46,865 bases of DNA from an uncultured Clostridia bacterium (GCA_947624285.1 CANQJS010000012.1:1-46865), one strand, 5' to 3'. Shown: positions 1-8,118, counted from the first letter of the stretch. The notes: generated from the sequence alone by a model not told the origin. Program-made: numbers and translations.

Positions 1-243
1 TAAACCTGAAAATTGTCGTAATCCCTGCGAAACCTTTTTTGCCCCCTATTGTTATACCTTTGTAAGAAATTCGACACCATTTTGTTTCTTTTGCATTTTT
101 TTGAAGATTTTTAAAAAATATACTGATAATTCGGCGCCGAGATTTTTTACAAATTTTGTCAATTGCTCCCCACTGATAAACCGAGACCCGACCGGTTATA
201 CTAAAAATGTGCAAAATATGCTCATTATTCCCTCATAAAATGT
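1..243. other. Left-edge intergenic, AT-rich
   Basis: No gene is supported here. The stretch is AT-rich, with several T-runs (for example 35-40 and 94-101), and has no convincing ORF with a ribosome binding site. I see no terminator-grade hairpin. It lies upstream of the promoter at 254-282. Confidence 0.5.
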
Positions 244-253
244 GTGATTTTAA

Positions 254-282
254 TTGACATTCGCCAATATTTTGTGTACAAT
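254..282 (+). promoter_or_regulatory. Sigma-A type promoter for the AAA ATPase gene
   Basis: TTGACA at 254-259 and TACAAT at 277-282 are separated by exactly 17 bp. Transcription would begin near 289. The in-frame ATG at 244 lies upstream of this and therefore cannot be the start of the downstream gene. Confidence 0.75.
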
Positions 283-315
283 GATGGCGAGAAGATTTTT
301 TGGGAGGAGTTACAG

Positions 316-1668
316 ATGTATCTGAGAAGAAAAGTCGATGCATTTTTAGACGAGTGGAAAGCGGATTGTAACCGAAAACCGCTCATAATCAAAGGAAGCC
401 GCCAGATCGGGAAAACCGAATCAATTTTGCATTTTGCGACCGAAAACTATGAAAACATCATTGAAATCAACTTTGTTCGGGACGAGAAGTACAAAGGAAT
501 CATTTCAGATGGGTACAGCGCTGAGGATATCATCAAGAACATTTCGCTGATCGACCCGTCAAAAAAGTTCGTACCGGGCAAGACCTTGATCTTTTTCGAT
601 GAGATCACGGAATTCCCTGAGATATCCACCTCCCTGAAATTCTTTTGCACGGACGGACGGTTTGATGTCATTTGCAGCGGCTCAATGCTGGGGATCAATT
701 ATAAAAGAATCGAAAGCAACAGCGTAGGCTACAAAACGGACTACGAAATGTTTTCGATGGATTTTGAAGAATTTCTTTGGGCAAAAGGGTATGGAAACGA
801 TACTGTTCAAAACATGCTTGACCATATGAAGGGGTTTTTGCCGTTCAGTGAATTGGAGATGAACACCTTTCACGCCCTGTTTTTGGATTACAACATTCTC
901 GGCGGGATGCCTGCCGTAGTTGCGGAGTATATTGAGCGGCACACCTTTGAGGGCTCTTTGAATACGCAAAAGCAGCTGATTGCAGATTATAAAGAGGATA
1001 TTCGCAAATATGCTTCCGGCGTCGACCAGACAAGAATAATCAATGTGTTTAACAGGGTTGCGCCGCAGCTTGCCAGAGAAAACAAGAAATTCCAAATCTC
1101 CAAGGTTGCGTCCGGCGCACGGTTTCGGGATTACCGTGGGTGTGCACAGTGGCTCGCAGACGCCGGTATGGTCAATATATGTTACTGTATGGAATTCCCG
1201 GAGCTGCCCCTCGGCGGAAATTACGAGCCGGACACATTTAAGCTGTACTTTGCGGACACAGGGCTGCTGGTGTCTATGCTGGACGACGAATCCCAAGAGG
1301 ATCTTCGAGCCAATAAAAACCTCGGCGTGTACAAAGGCGCTCTTTTTGAAAATATGGTAGGCGAAGCGTTGATCAAGCAGGGATACAAGCTCTACTACTA
1401 TCGAAAACAGGACTCCACGCTGGAAGCGGACTTTTTCATTCGCTCTGCGACCTCCTTGATTCCCATAGAGGTAAAGGCTAAAAGCGGGAGGGCAAAGTCC
1501 TTGAAAACCCTGATCGCATCGGAACATTATCCCGACATCCGATACGGCATAAAGCTGTCCAAAAACAACATCGGGCACGAATGCGGCATTTACACCTTTC
1601 CCTATTTCTGCACATTCCTGTTGAAGCGGTTTATGGCGGATTTTCACGCCAAGGAAGAAACGGAATGA
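316..1668 (+). CDS. AAA+ ATPase with C-terminal DUF4143 domain
   Basis: The product is about 450 aa. An N-terminal P-loop reads GSRQIGKTES, the Walker B-like segment is LIFFDE, and a sensor-like CSGSML follows, as in the archaeal-type ATPase/DUF4143 family common in gut Firmicutes and Bacteroidetes. The C-terminal segment contains LEAD and, about 15 residues later, IEVKAK. This matches the D...ExK pattern of PD-(D/E)xK nuclease-like folds typical of DUF4143. The start at 316 is chosen because GGGAGGAG (302-309) sits 6 nt upstream and the promoter at 254-282 excludes the earlier ATG at 244. The family's biological role is not established; proposals include DNA-related or defence-like functions. 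It is monocistronic and bounded by a terminator at 1836-1879. Its codon choice looks somewhat less GC-rich than the following genes, which may indicate separate acquisition. Confidence 0.85.
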   Translation: MYLRRKVDAFLDEWKADCNRKPLIIKGSRQIGKTESILHFATENYENIIEINFVRDEKYKGIISDGYSAEDIIKNISLIDPSKKFVPGKTLIFFDEITEFPEISTSLKFFCTDGRFDVICSGSMLGINYKRIESNSVGYKTDYEMFSMDFEEFLWAKGYGNDTVQNMLDHMKGFLPFSELEMNTFHALFLDYNILGGMPAVVAEYIERHTFEGSLNTQKQLIADYKEDIRKYASGVDQTRIINVFNRVAPQLARENKKFQISKVASGARFRDYRGCAQWLADAGMVNICYCMEFPELPLGGNYEPDTFKLYFADTGLLVSMLDDESQEDLRANKNLGVYKGALFENMVGEALIKQGYKLYYYRKQDSTLEADFFIRSATSLIPIEVKAKSGRAKSLKTLIASEHYPDIRYGIKLSKNNIGHECGIYTFPYFCTFLLKRFMADFHAKEETE

Positions 1669-1795
1669 CTTGAGAATGCCCGATAAGGTGTAAAATAAAC
1701 GCAAGACAGACGATATGATATAATCTTTTTGTTTTTGCCTTCGGTTTGCCGGATGTGTGATTTTTGATTTGGCGTGAGCCTTTTCAAGGTTTAAG

Positions 1796-1824
1796 TTGAC
1801 AAATATAGACGATAAGTGAATAAA
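1796..1824 (+). promoter_or_regulatory. Weak possible promoter upstream of phage cassette
   Basis: TTGACA lies at 1796-1801, with only a poor -10 match (AATAAA at 1819-1824) at 17 bp spacing. If it is used, transcription would start immediately before the hairpin at 1836-1869. The combination would be a promoter followed directly by a terminator. No better promoter is visible in front of the cassette. Confidence 0.25.
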
Positions 1825-1835
1825 AAAATAAATTC

Positions 1836-1879
1836 AGCCGAAAAAAGCAAATTTATGCGTTTTTCGGCTATATTTTTTT
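1836..1879 (+). terminator. Rho-independent terminator before the phage cassette
   Basis: A perfect 10-bp stem pairs AGCCGAAAAA (1836-1845) with TTTTTCGGCT (1860-1869) and is followed by a run of seven Ts (1872-1878). It most simply ends the ATPase transcript, but it also lies 54 nt upstream of the first cassette gene and could attenuate transcription into it. Confidence 0.75.
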
Positions 1880-1932
1880 GCTTTTCGCCCATATAACGGA
1901 GGGGTATCCTCAAAAAGCATTACGGAGGGACT

Positions 1933-2268
1933 ATGGGAAGAAGAAAAAAGAAAACGGCACAGGAAGAAGTACGCGACGGCTTAAGGCGCCTTGCCTTCGG
2001 AGAGATACATGACGCGGTACTGCTTCTTTTCGCCGATGAAAAAGAAATACTCGGAAAGCTGGACGAGCTCGATCTGTTCAACATCAGCGAAATAAAACGG
2101 CCTAAGGGCGGAGGTATGGAGATCAAATTTTTCGACAGGATAAGGGCGCTTGAAAAATTAAAAGATTCGGATAACGAGACTCCCGCTCAACCGTTGGGCT
2201 TTTATCGTGCGCTGGAGGAAAGCGTGAAGAACGCGCGGCTTGCATTTGACGATGACTGCGATGAATGA
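1933..2268 (+). CDS. Short terminase small-subunit-like protein
   Basis: The product is 111 aa, highly charged, with a basic N-terminus. A central segment around EIKRPKGGGMEIKFFDR followed by a helical RALEKL resembles the C-terminal part of clostridial phage small terminases. No obvious helix-turn-helix DNA-binding half is present, so compared with typical XtmA-type subunits (well over 150 aa) it appears short. The start has GGAGGG at 1923-1928 nearby. Its stop overlaps the TerL start by 8 nt, so the two are translationally coupled, as terminase pairs usually are. The assignment rests mainly on position and the C-terminal motif. If correct, it would recognise or nucleate DNA for packaging; loss of a recognition domain would fit non-specific packaging. 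Confidence 0.55.
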   Translation: MGRRKKKTAQEEVRDGLRRLAFGEIHDAVLLLFADEKEILGKLDELDLFNISEIKRPKGGGMEIKFFDRIRALEKLKDSDNETPAQPLGFYRALEESVKNARLAFDDDCDE

Positions 2269-3520
2269 TTTTGCCGCTTTCTCAAAAAAACAGCTTGCCG
2301 TGCTCACATGGTGGTGCGAAACAAGCCCCGTTAAAGGGAAAAACGGAATAATCTGCGACGGCGCGGTGAGGTCGGGAAAGACGCTTTGCATGAGCATATC
2401 CTTTGTTAGCTGGGCGTTTTATAATTTCAGCGACACCTCATTTGCGCTTTGCGGAAAGACCGTAACCTCCCTGAAACGGAATATTATAACACCGCTGATA
2501 CGGCATCTTTCATCCCTCGGTTTTAAATGCGATTACAAAACGAGCAGAAATTTGCTTGAGATAGAAAAAGCGGGCGTAAAAAACCGATTCTATCTTTTCG
2601 GCGGCAGAGACGAATCCTCGGCATCTCTTATACAGGGGATGACCCTCGGCGGAGTGCTGCTGGACGAGGTGGCGCTGATGCCGCGCTCCTTTGTGGAGCA
2701 GGCGCTGGCGCGTTGTTCGCTCGAAAACGCGAAATTCTGGTTCAACTGCAATCCCGAACATCCGTTTCACTGGTTTTATCTTGAATGGATAAAGAAACGG
2801 GAGTCAAAAAATATGCTTTATATTCATTTCAGAATGGAGGACAACCCCTCGCTGTCCGCCGCCGTTATAAACAGATACAAAAATCTTTACAGCGGCGCCT
2901 TTTACGAAAGGTTTATAGACGGCAGGTGGGTAGCCGCCGACGGGCTTGTTTATCCGATGTTCAGCGGCGATACCCATATTAGAAAAAGTGAAAAAGGCGT
3001 GTTTACATCTTATTATATGTCATGCGATTACGGCACGGTAAACCCCTTTTCTCTCGGGCTGTGGGGAAAGGCGGAGGACGGCTGGTTTCGCATAGACGAG
3101 TTTTATCACAGCAGCAGGGACAGAGGCGTTCAGCTCACCGATGAGGAATACTACGCGCGACTGAAAATGCTGGCGGGCGGCAGAAAGATCGAAGCGGTCG
3201 TAGTTGACCCCTCGGCGGCAAGCTTTATCGAGGTGATAAGGCGGCACGGTGAATACAGGGTGATAAAAGCCTGCAACGATGTGCTCAAGGGCATCAATCT
3301 CGTATGCTCTGCGCTGAAGAATAACGAGATCTTCTTTTATCCCGAATGCACGGACACGATAAGGGAATTTTCCGTTTACAGATGGGATAACGGGATCAAG
3401 AGAGACGCGCCGAAAAAAGAAAACGATCACGCGATGGACGACATCCGATACTTTGTCTCTACCGTTTTGCACGGCGGCGACAGTGAGGACGCGTTTTCCG
3501 TCGCGGTGGAAAGGATGTGA
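2261..3520 (+). CDS. Phage terminase large subunit
   Basis: The protein is about 419 aa, normal for XtmB/terminase_3-type motors. The Walker A motif GAVRSGKT is near residue 34 and the Walker B segment GVLLDEVALM near residue 130. The C-terminal RNase H-like nuclease shows CDYGTVNPF, VVVDPSAAS and a late NDHAMDDIRY, so all acidic catalytic residues appear present. It would pump and cut DNA at the portal. The start at 2261 (8-nt overlap with the upstream gene) is preferred over ATGs at 2240 and 2252 because the fold begins right after it, but no strong ribosome binding site decides this. The gene is intact, with no frameshift, which argues against simple decay. Confidence 0.9.
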   Translation: MNDFAAFSKKQLAVLTWWCETSPVKGKNGIICDGAVRSGKTLCMSISFVSWAFYNFSDTSFALCGKTVTSLKRNIITPLIRHLSSLGFKCDYKTSRNLLEIEKAGVKNRFYLFGGRDESSASLIQGMTLGGVLLDEVALMPRSFVEQALARCSLENAKFWFNCNPEHPFHWFYLEWIKKRESKNMLYIHFRMEDNPSLSAAVINRYKNLYSGAFYERFIDGRWVAADGLVYPMFSGDTHIRKSEKGVFTSYYMSCDYGTVNPFSLGLWGKAEDGWFRIDEFYHSSRDRGVQLTDEEYYARLKMLAGGRKIEAVVVDPSAASFIEVIRRHGEYRVIKACNDVLKGINLVCSALKNNEIFFYPECTDTIREFSVYRWDNGIKRDAPKKENDHAMDDIRYFVSTVLHGGDSEDAFSVAVERM

Positions 3521-3524
3521 AGAT

Positions 3525-4655
3525 TTGGGCTTATTTCGCAGTGAAAAAAAGGCACGAAGCCGCCGCGAAACGGCGGCGGTACAGACGGGTATGCGTTCAA
3601 GCCATCCCTATCGGCAGCTCACGACCAACGCGGCGATGGGGCTGAACTGTAAAATATATTCCTCCCTGCGTGAAGCGGTGCCGATAATCGACGCCGCGAT
3701 CTCCAAAATAGTGAGGCTCTGCGGAGGATTTCATTACGAAACAGGGAGCGCGGCGCTTGACTCTGCCATCAACACCTTTTTTGAAAGTATAAATGTCGGC
3801 GGCAACCAAATCGGCATAGACGCGTTTGTCTCCACATACCTGAACGAGCTGCTGACCTACGGCTCCGCCGTTGGTGAAATGATCGCCGATGACAGGGGCT
3901 TTTACGCGCTGTATAACGGTGAGTTGGAGGCGCTTGAGGTGAAAAGGGCGGCAAACGGTCTTGACCCGGAGTTTTACAACGGACGCGAGCGAATACCGCG
4001 TCAGGAGCTGATTTTGTTTTCCGCGCTTAATCCGCAGCCGGGAAGGCTTCTCGGAACAAGCCTGCTGCGGGGGCTTCCGTTTATTTCAAATATTCTGCTG
4101 ACGATTTACAACACGATAGGAGAAAATTGGGAGCACGCGGGGAATTTAAGATATGCCGTTACATATAAGCCCCAGTCGGAAAGCGGAGACTCCACGGGGG
4201 CTAAGGAGCGCGCCGAACAGATGGCAAAGGCGTGGCGCGAGGCGATGAGCAGCAAAGACACGGTCAAGGATTTTGTGGCTGTTGGCGATGTTTCGGTAAA
4301 GGTAATAGGAGCTGACAACAATGTGCTTGACAGCGAGATACCCGTAAAACAGCTTTTGGAGCAGATAATCGCCAAAACGGGGCTGCCGCCGTATATGCTT
4401 GGGCTGAGCTGGTCCACAACGGAGCGCATGAGCGTTCAGCAGGCGGATATTCTCACGACCGAGCTTGAGACCTACAGACGCATACTTACGCCGATGCTGC
4501 TGAAAATAGGCAGAAAATATCTTGAGGTCAACGGCGTTGCGTCATCTGTTGAGGTGGTGTGGGACAACATTACGCTTCAGGATGAGACAGAGCTTGCAAA
4601 AGCGAGGCTCTATGACGCCCAGACCGAAAAAATATTAAAGGAGGTCTATGCTTGA
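3525..4655 (+). CDS. Phage portal protein
   Basis: The product is about 376 aa and would form the dodecameric portal ring at the capsid vertex that the terminase docks on. I choose TTG at 3525 because GGAAAGG (3508-3514) sits 10 nt upstream and the resulting N-terminus (MGLFRSEKK) is typical of phage portals; an upstream ATG at 3453 lies deep inside the terminase gene. Characteristic stretches include REAVPIIDAAISKI near the N-terminus, an AYLNEL-like helix with YGSAVGEM, and the C-terminal SWSTTERMSVQQADIL. It starts 5 nt after the TerL stop and overlaps the next gene by 4 nt. Its length is slightly short compared with typical 400-500 aa portals but appears complete. Confidence 0.87.
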   Translation: MGLFRSEKKARSRRETAAVQTGMRSSHPYRQLTTNAAMGLNCKIYSSLREAVPIIDAAISKIVRLCGGFHYETGSAALDSAINTFFESINVGGNQIGIDAFVSTYLNELLTYGSAVGEMIADDRGFYALYNGELEALEVKRAANGLDPEFYNGRERIPRQELILFSALNPQPGRLLGTSLLRGLPFISNILLTIYNTIGENWEHAGNLRYAVTYKPQSESGDSTGAKERAEQMAKAWREAMSSKDTVKDFVAVGDVSVKVIGADNNVLDSEIPVKQLLEQIIAKTGLPPYMLGLSWSTTERMSVQQADILTTELETYRRILTPMLLKIGRKYLEVNGVASSVEVVWDNITLQDETELAKARLYDAQTEKILKEVYA

Positions 4656-5620
4656 AAGACGGCTACATAGAAAAAAGCTATATGCCGCTGCAAGAGGATA
4701 TAGAAAAAATAAGACAGTTTACAAGAAAGGAATTTTCAGAAGACGAGCTTTATGTTTTTACCCTTATCCTTTGCAGCAACGATATTGACAGGGATTTTGA
4801 AAAATTTTCCGTTTCCGCCCTTAAAGGGCTTGCCGAGCTTTTCGTGGGTAAAACGGGAATACGCGATCACTCAATGAAATCTTCGGACCAGACGGCGCGT
4901 ATTTTTGACGCTTGGGTCGAAAGAGTACCCGGCAAACAAACCGCCGACGGCGAGGAGCTCACCGTTCTTAAAGCGAAAGCGTATATGGTGCGAAGCGAGG
5001 AAAACCGCGCTCTTATCACCGATATCGACGCGGGAATAAAAAAAGAGGTTTCCGTCTCATGCTCCATGGCGTCCTGTGTTTGCTCGATTTGCGGCGAAAG
5101 CAGAAAGAGCGGCAAATGCAGCCATATTAACGGCAGGGAATACGCGGGCAAGCTGTGCTACAGCATTTTGAGCGAGCCCGTTGACGCATATGAGTGGAGC
5201 TTTGTGGCGGTCCCCGCGCAGCGAGACGCGGGTATAACAAAATCATTCAGCATTGCAAACGGAGATTTTAATATGGACGATATAAAAAAGAGCTTGAAAA
5301 GCGATGGGGAGGATATAACTCTCTCAAACGCGCAGGCAAGGGAGCTTTGCGACTATATTGAAGAGAAAGAAGCCCTTGCGCTGCTCGGCGAGGAATACAA
5401 AAAGACGCTTGTGAGGGAGCTTGTGGCGCTGTGCGCCAAATCCGTTCCCACAATGGATCTAAAGGTATTCGGCGGCGTGGCGGAGATCATGACCGTGAAG
5501 GAGCTTCAATGCTTCAAGGAGGCGTTTGAAAAGCAGCAGGCTGCCGAGAATATGCCCCAGCCCCAGCTTTCAAGGGCTCAGAAAAAAACAAAAAACGATT
5601 TTAACGAATTCAGAATCTAA
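4652..5620 (+). CDS. Prohead protease with C-terminal scaffold-like region
   Basis: The protein is 322 aa and starts at TTG 4652, 7 nt after a perfect AAAGGAGG (4637-4644), overlapping the portal stop. The N-terminal ~200 residues resemble caudoviral capsid maturation proteases: candidate catalytic His73 (GIRDHS) and Ser134/Ser136 (KEVSVS), then EWSFVAVPAQRDAG, which resembles the conserved end of the protease domain. Between them is a Cys/His cluster (Cys142, 144, 147, 156, His158, Cys169) that could bind zinc. Residues from ~208 on are charged and helical, like a scaffold, and begin at an internal Met preceded by its own ribosome binding site. It would assemble and process the prohead before DNA entry. 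Which Ser is catalytic is not certain. Confidence 0.75.
   Translation: MKDGYIEKSYMPLQEDIEKIRQFTRKEFSEDELYVFTLILCSNDIDRDFEKFSVSALKGLAELFVGKTGIRDHSMKSSDQTARIFDAWVERVPGKQTADGEELTVLKAKAYMVRSEENRALITDIDAGIKKEVSVSCSMASCVCSICGESRKSGKCSHINGREYAGKLCYSILSEPVDAYEWSFVAVPAQRDAGITKSFSIANGDFNMDDIKKSLKSDGEDITLSNAQARELCDYIEEKEALALLGEEYKKTLVRELVALCAKSVPTMDLKVFGGVAEIMTVKELQCFKEAFEKQQAAENMPQPQLSRAQKKTKNDFNEFRI
5273..5620 (+). CDS. Probable nested capsid scaffold (internal in-frame start)
   Basis: An ATG at 5273, in frame with the protease gene (codon 208), is preceded by GGAGAT at 5261-5266 at a suitable distance. Translation from here would give a 115-aa charged, mostly helical protein equal to the protease C-terminus. 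Nested scaffold genes inside protease genes are well known, as in phage lambda C/Nu3. The capsid protein downstream has no obvious N-terminal delta domain, so a separate scaffold is expected. This is inference from the start signal and analogy; no direct proof. Confidence 0.5.
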   Translation: MDDIKKSLKSDGEDITLSNAQARELCDYIEEKEALALLGEEYKKTLVRELVALCAKSVPTMDLKVFGGVAEIMTVKELQCFKEAFEKQQAAENMPQPQLSRAQKKTKNDFNEFRI

Positions 5621-5632
5621 GGAGGATTTGAT

Positions 5633-5974
5633 ATGTCATTTTCTTTTAAGGGATACGGTGAAAATATGCTCACATTCCCGACAAAGCTTACAGAGGCAGG
5701 CATCCCCGTCGTTGTGGGAGAAAACAGCGAGGTTTCAAAGGCGGCGGCCGACAAGGATTTTATCGGCGTTGCCGTAAGCGCGAACGGTGAATTCGCCGGC
5801 GTTATCCTGAACGGATATACCGAACTGCCGTATACGGGCACCGCTCCCGCGTTCGGCTTTTGCGCTCTTGCAGCCAACGGCACGGGAGGGGTCAAGACCT
5901 CGACCTCGTCAAACCATATTGTAAAGGTCATAAAAGTGGATACCGTCAATAAGACGGTGGGCTTTATTCTTTAA
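5633..5974 (+). CDS. Small head protein, decoration/stabiliser-like
   Basis: A 113-aa, Gly/Ala/Val-rich, beta-dominated protein is encoded immediately before the major capsid gene, with AGGAGG at 5619-5624. Position, size and composition match capsid decoration (DUF2190 or lambda gpD-like) proteins, which bind the expanded shell and stabilise it. Its stop (TAA, 5972-5974) lies 17 nt before the chosen capsid start. No catalytic motif is visible. It could alternatively be a small accessory head protein of unknown role. Confidence 0.6.
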   Translation: MSFSFKGYGENMLTFPTKLTEAGIPVVVGENSEVSKAAADKDFIGVAVSANGEFAGVILNGYTELPYTGTAPAFGFCALAANGTGGVKTSTSSNHIVKVIKVDTVNKTVGFIL

Positions 5975-5991
5975 TGAAAGGAGAAAACACA

Positions 5992-6984
5992 ATGGCATTT
6001 GATAATATAAGACTTGAAAAAGGACTTTACTCTACATCAAAGGGCTTCACGGCTTCTCTTGAGGAGCTTGACCCGTCGGAAAACTATATCGGCACCGATT
6101 ATGAGGGGCTTGACGCTTATCAGCGACAGCTCAAGCGATTTGATATAAAAGTATCGGGCGCCGGCTCGGATACGATTTCAAAATTCTTTCAGACCACCGA
6201 TTCCGCGGCGCTTTTCCCGGAATATATTTCACGCGCCGTTCAGCAGGGACTTGAGGAGGCGGATATTCTTCCCAAGATAATAGCCACCACCACGAATATT
6301 GATTCCCTCGATTACAGGGCTATCGAAAGCGTCCCGACCGAGGAGGATAAGGAGCTCGCGGCGGTAGCGGAGGGAGCGAAAATACCCGAAACGACGGTGA
6401 AAACAAAGGATAAGCTCACTACGCTGCACAAGAGGGGCAGAATGCTCGTGGCTTCATATGAGGCTGTCAAGTTCCAAAAGCTCGATCTTTTCACGGTAAC
6501 TCTCAGGCAGATAGGCGCGTATATCGCAAGAACGCAGCTTATTGACGCTTTGACAGCCATTTCAGCCAACGAGGCGACAGAAAAAATAGAAATGACCGGA
6601 AAGGTAGGCTACGAAAACCTTGTCAGCCTTTGGGACAAGCTTTCGCCTTATAAGCTTACTACCATCGTCGCAAGCTCAAGCGTTCTTGCCGATATTCTCG
6701 GTATAACCGAATTCAAGGATTCAAACGCGGGTCAGAGCTTCCACGGCACAGGCAGAATGATAACTCCGTTCGGCGCGGAGGTTTTGAAGGTGGGCAATAT
6801 TTCGGATAAGGTTTTATATGCCCTTGACAATTCCGCGGCGCTTGAAAAGGTGCAGGCGGGCGGCGTAACAACCGAGTACGACAAACTCATAGACCGCCAG
6901 CTTGAGCGCGCGGCGATAACGACGATAGCGGGCTTTTCGCCGATATTCTCTGACGCGGCGAAAATAATGACCTTTAACGACTGA
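5992..6984 (+). CDS. Major capsid protein, HK97 fold
   Basis: The product is about 330 aa. The ATG at 5992 is preferred over 5974 because AAAGGAG (5977-5983) falls between them at the correct distance from 5992. The sequence has a helical N-arm, a GAKIPETTVK stretch (E-loop/spine region), and the C-terminal pattern of a domain with GTGRMITPFGAEVLKV and a final FSDAAKIMTF. These features and the context after protease and decoration genes identify the shell protein. Length is normal for a major capsid protein that uses a separate scaffold. It is intact, so a capsid could be built from this locus. Confidence 0.85.
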   Translation: MAFDNIRLEKGLYSTSKGFTASLEELDPSENYIGTDYEGLDAYQRQLKRFDIKVSGAGSDTISKFFQTTDSAALFPEYISRAVQQGLEEADILPKIIATTTNIDSLDYRAIESVPTEEDKELAAVAEGAKIPETTVKTKDKLTTLHKRGRMLVASYEAVKFQKLDLFTVTLRQIGAYIARTQLIDALTAISANEATEKIEMTGKVGYENLVSLWDKLSPYKLTTIVASSSVLADILGITEFKDSNAGQSFHGTGRMITPFGAEVLKVGNISDKVLYALDNSAALEKVQAGGVTTEYDKLIDRQLERAAITTIAGFSPIFSDAAKIMTFND

Positions 6985-7007
6985 GCATTTGAAAGGAAGA
7001 TAAAGCT

Positions 7008-7364
7008 ATGATTGACAAGGAGCTTGTCACGGAAAGCATTATGATAATGGCGGGCATAGATTACGGCGAGGCGCAGACATATATGCCGTTTATCGCTTCG
7101 GCGGCGGCTTTCGTTGAGGAAAATCTCATCGAAGGGGCGGACGAAAACGACCCGAGAGTTATCCAGCTCGCCGCCGCAAAGGCGTACAAAAGCATCGAAC
7201 TCTCTATGTGCAGACAGGAGGAGCTTGCCGCTTTTACCGCAGGTGATGTTTCCGTAACGCTGTCGGACTCTCAGCCGAAAAACGCCGAGGAATACTACAA
7301 GTGTGCGCTTTCCGATTGCAAAGGGCTTTTAATCGATTCGGGCTTTGCCTTTTTAGGTGTTTAA
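7008..7364 (+). CDS. Head-tail connector (gp6/gp15-type)
   Basis: A 118-aa, largely helical protein starts at ATG 7008 after GAAAGGAAG. Its small size, helical acidic N-terminus (a run with AFVEENL) and a central ARG-like AAAKAYKSIEL helix fit the gp6-like adaptor family that forms the ring below the portal. It is the first of three small genes after the capsid, which is the standard place for connector, stopper and tail-terminator proteins. No enzymatic motif is seen. Confidence 0.65.
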   Translation: MIDKELVTESIMIMAGIDYGEAQTYMPFIASAAAFVEENLIEGADENDPRVIQLAAAKAYKSIELSMCRQEELAAFTAGDVSVTLSDSQPKNAEEYYKCALSDCKGLLIDSGFAFLGV

Positions 7365-7721
7365 ATGAATAAAGCTAAGTTAATTAAAAAAGGACTTGAA
7401 AAAACGGGGCGGCAGGTCACGCTTGAGGACGCAGGCTGGAGCTCCGTGCCGTTTTACGCCGTGATCAAGCAGAAATGGAAGAGCTACAAGTCCGATTTTG
7501 AATTCAATGAAACCGAGATCGGCAGGGTCAGTGCCGACTACTGTATTTATATCGGACCGTACGATCACGATATTACCGCTCTTTCCGATAACGCGGTCTT
7601 ATGCGTAGACGGCAGGAAATATATGTTTAAAAAGAAAGAGACGGAAAAACTCGGCGGCGAGACGGTGTATTACAGCGGGATCGTAAGAAGGATCTGGGAG
7701 GCAGAGGATGATCAAAGCTGA
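7365..7721 (+). CDS. Head-closure/stopper-like minor capsid protein
   Basis: This 118-aa protein starts directly after the preceding stop. A helical N-terminus is followed by a beta-rich body (FYAVIKQKW, a YIGPYDHD stretch, KYMFKKKE, YYSGIVRRIW), the pattern of XkdH/SPP1 gp16-type head-completion proteins that plug the portal after packaging. The 3' end overlaps the next gene by 14 nt. Assignment is from position and fold impression, not a diagnostic motif. Confidence 0.55.
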   Translation: MNKAKLIKKGLEKTGRQVTLEDAGWSSVPFYAVIKQKWKSYKSDFEFNETEIGRVSADYCIYIGPYDHDITALSDNAVLCVDGRKYMFKKKETEKLGGETVYYSGIVRRIWEAEDDQS

Positions 7722-8118
7722 AGAAATACTTGAAGAATTTATCGGCGCTCTTGAAGCGGACAGCTTCTTTGACGATATAAAAATAATAAAAGCCTATCCC
7801 CATTCGATAAAGCCGTCTTTTCCGAGCAACGCCGTTGTTGCGGCGGGAATAAAGCATATTGAGCTTGACGACTCCGGCGTGATGCAGAGCATCAAAACGG
7901 GAAAATACAGCATATTCACCGATATTTTTGTGCCGTATTCGCTAAACAGGCAGCGGCTTGAGGATATAGTTTTCCGCATAAGCGGCGATGTCGCAAAGTT
8001 CAATATAATATCCATAGAGATCACGGGGGCAAACGCGGATAACACGGCGGAATGTTTTGTGATGCGTGCGGTTTTTACATTCGGCGGTGAGATAGGCTTC
8101 GGGGAGGTATCGCAGTGA
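7708..8118 (+). CDS. Tail-terminator/tail-completion-like protein
   Basis: The protein is 136 aa, alpha/beta, starting at ATG 7708 behind a GGAGGCAGAGG ribosome binding region. A helical N-terminus (EILEEFIGAL) and alternating strands ending in AVFTFGG fit the XkdJ/gpU-like tail-terminator fold. In ordinary phages this protein caps the end of a tail tube, yet no tube gene is present here. It overlaps the 32-codon ORF by 4 nt (GTGA). Its retention suggests it still acts at the head neck, or that tube genes exist elsewhere. Confidence 0.5.
   Translation: MIKAEEILEEFIGALEADSFFDDIKIIKAYPHSIKPSFPSNAVVAAGIKHIELDDSGVMQSIKTGKYSIFTDIFVPYSLNRQRLEDIVFRISGDVAKFNIISIEITGANADNTAECFVMRAVFTFGGEIGFGEVSQ

Noticed and set aside
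244-315. Use of the first ATG at 244 for the AAA ATPase
   Set aside because: The promoter -35/-10 pair (254-282) lies downstream of it, so it would not be transcribed; the ATG at 316 has a proper ribosome binding site.
682-1704. A 340-codon minus-strand open frame over the ATPase gene
   Set aside because: It lies opposite a recognisable ATPase/DUF4143 gene that has its own promoter and ribosome binding site, and its product shows no domain pattern. It is a shadow of the real gene.
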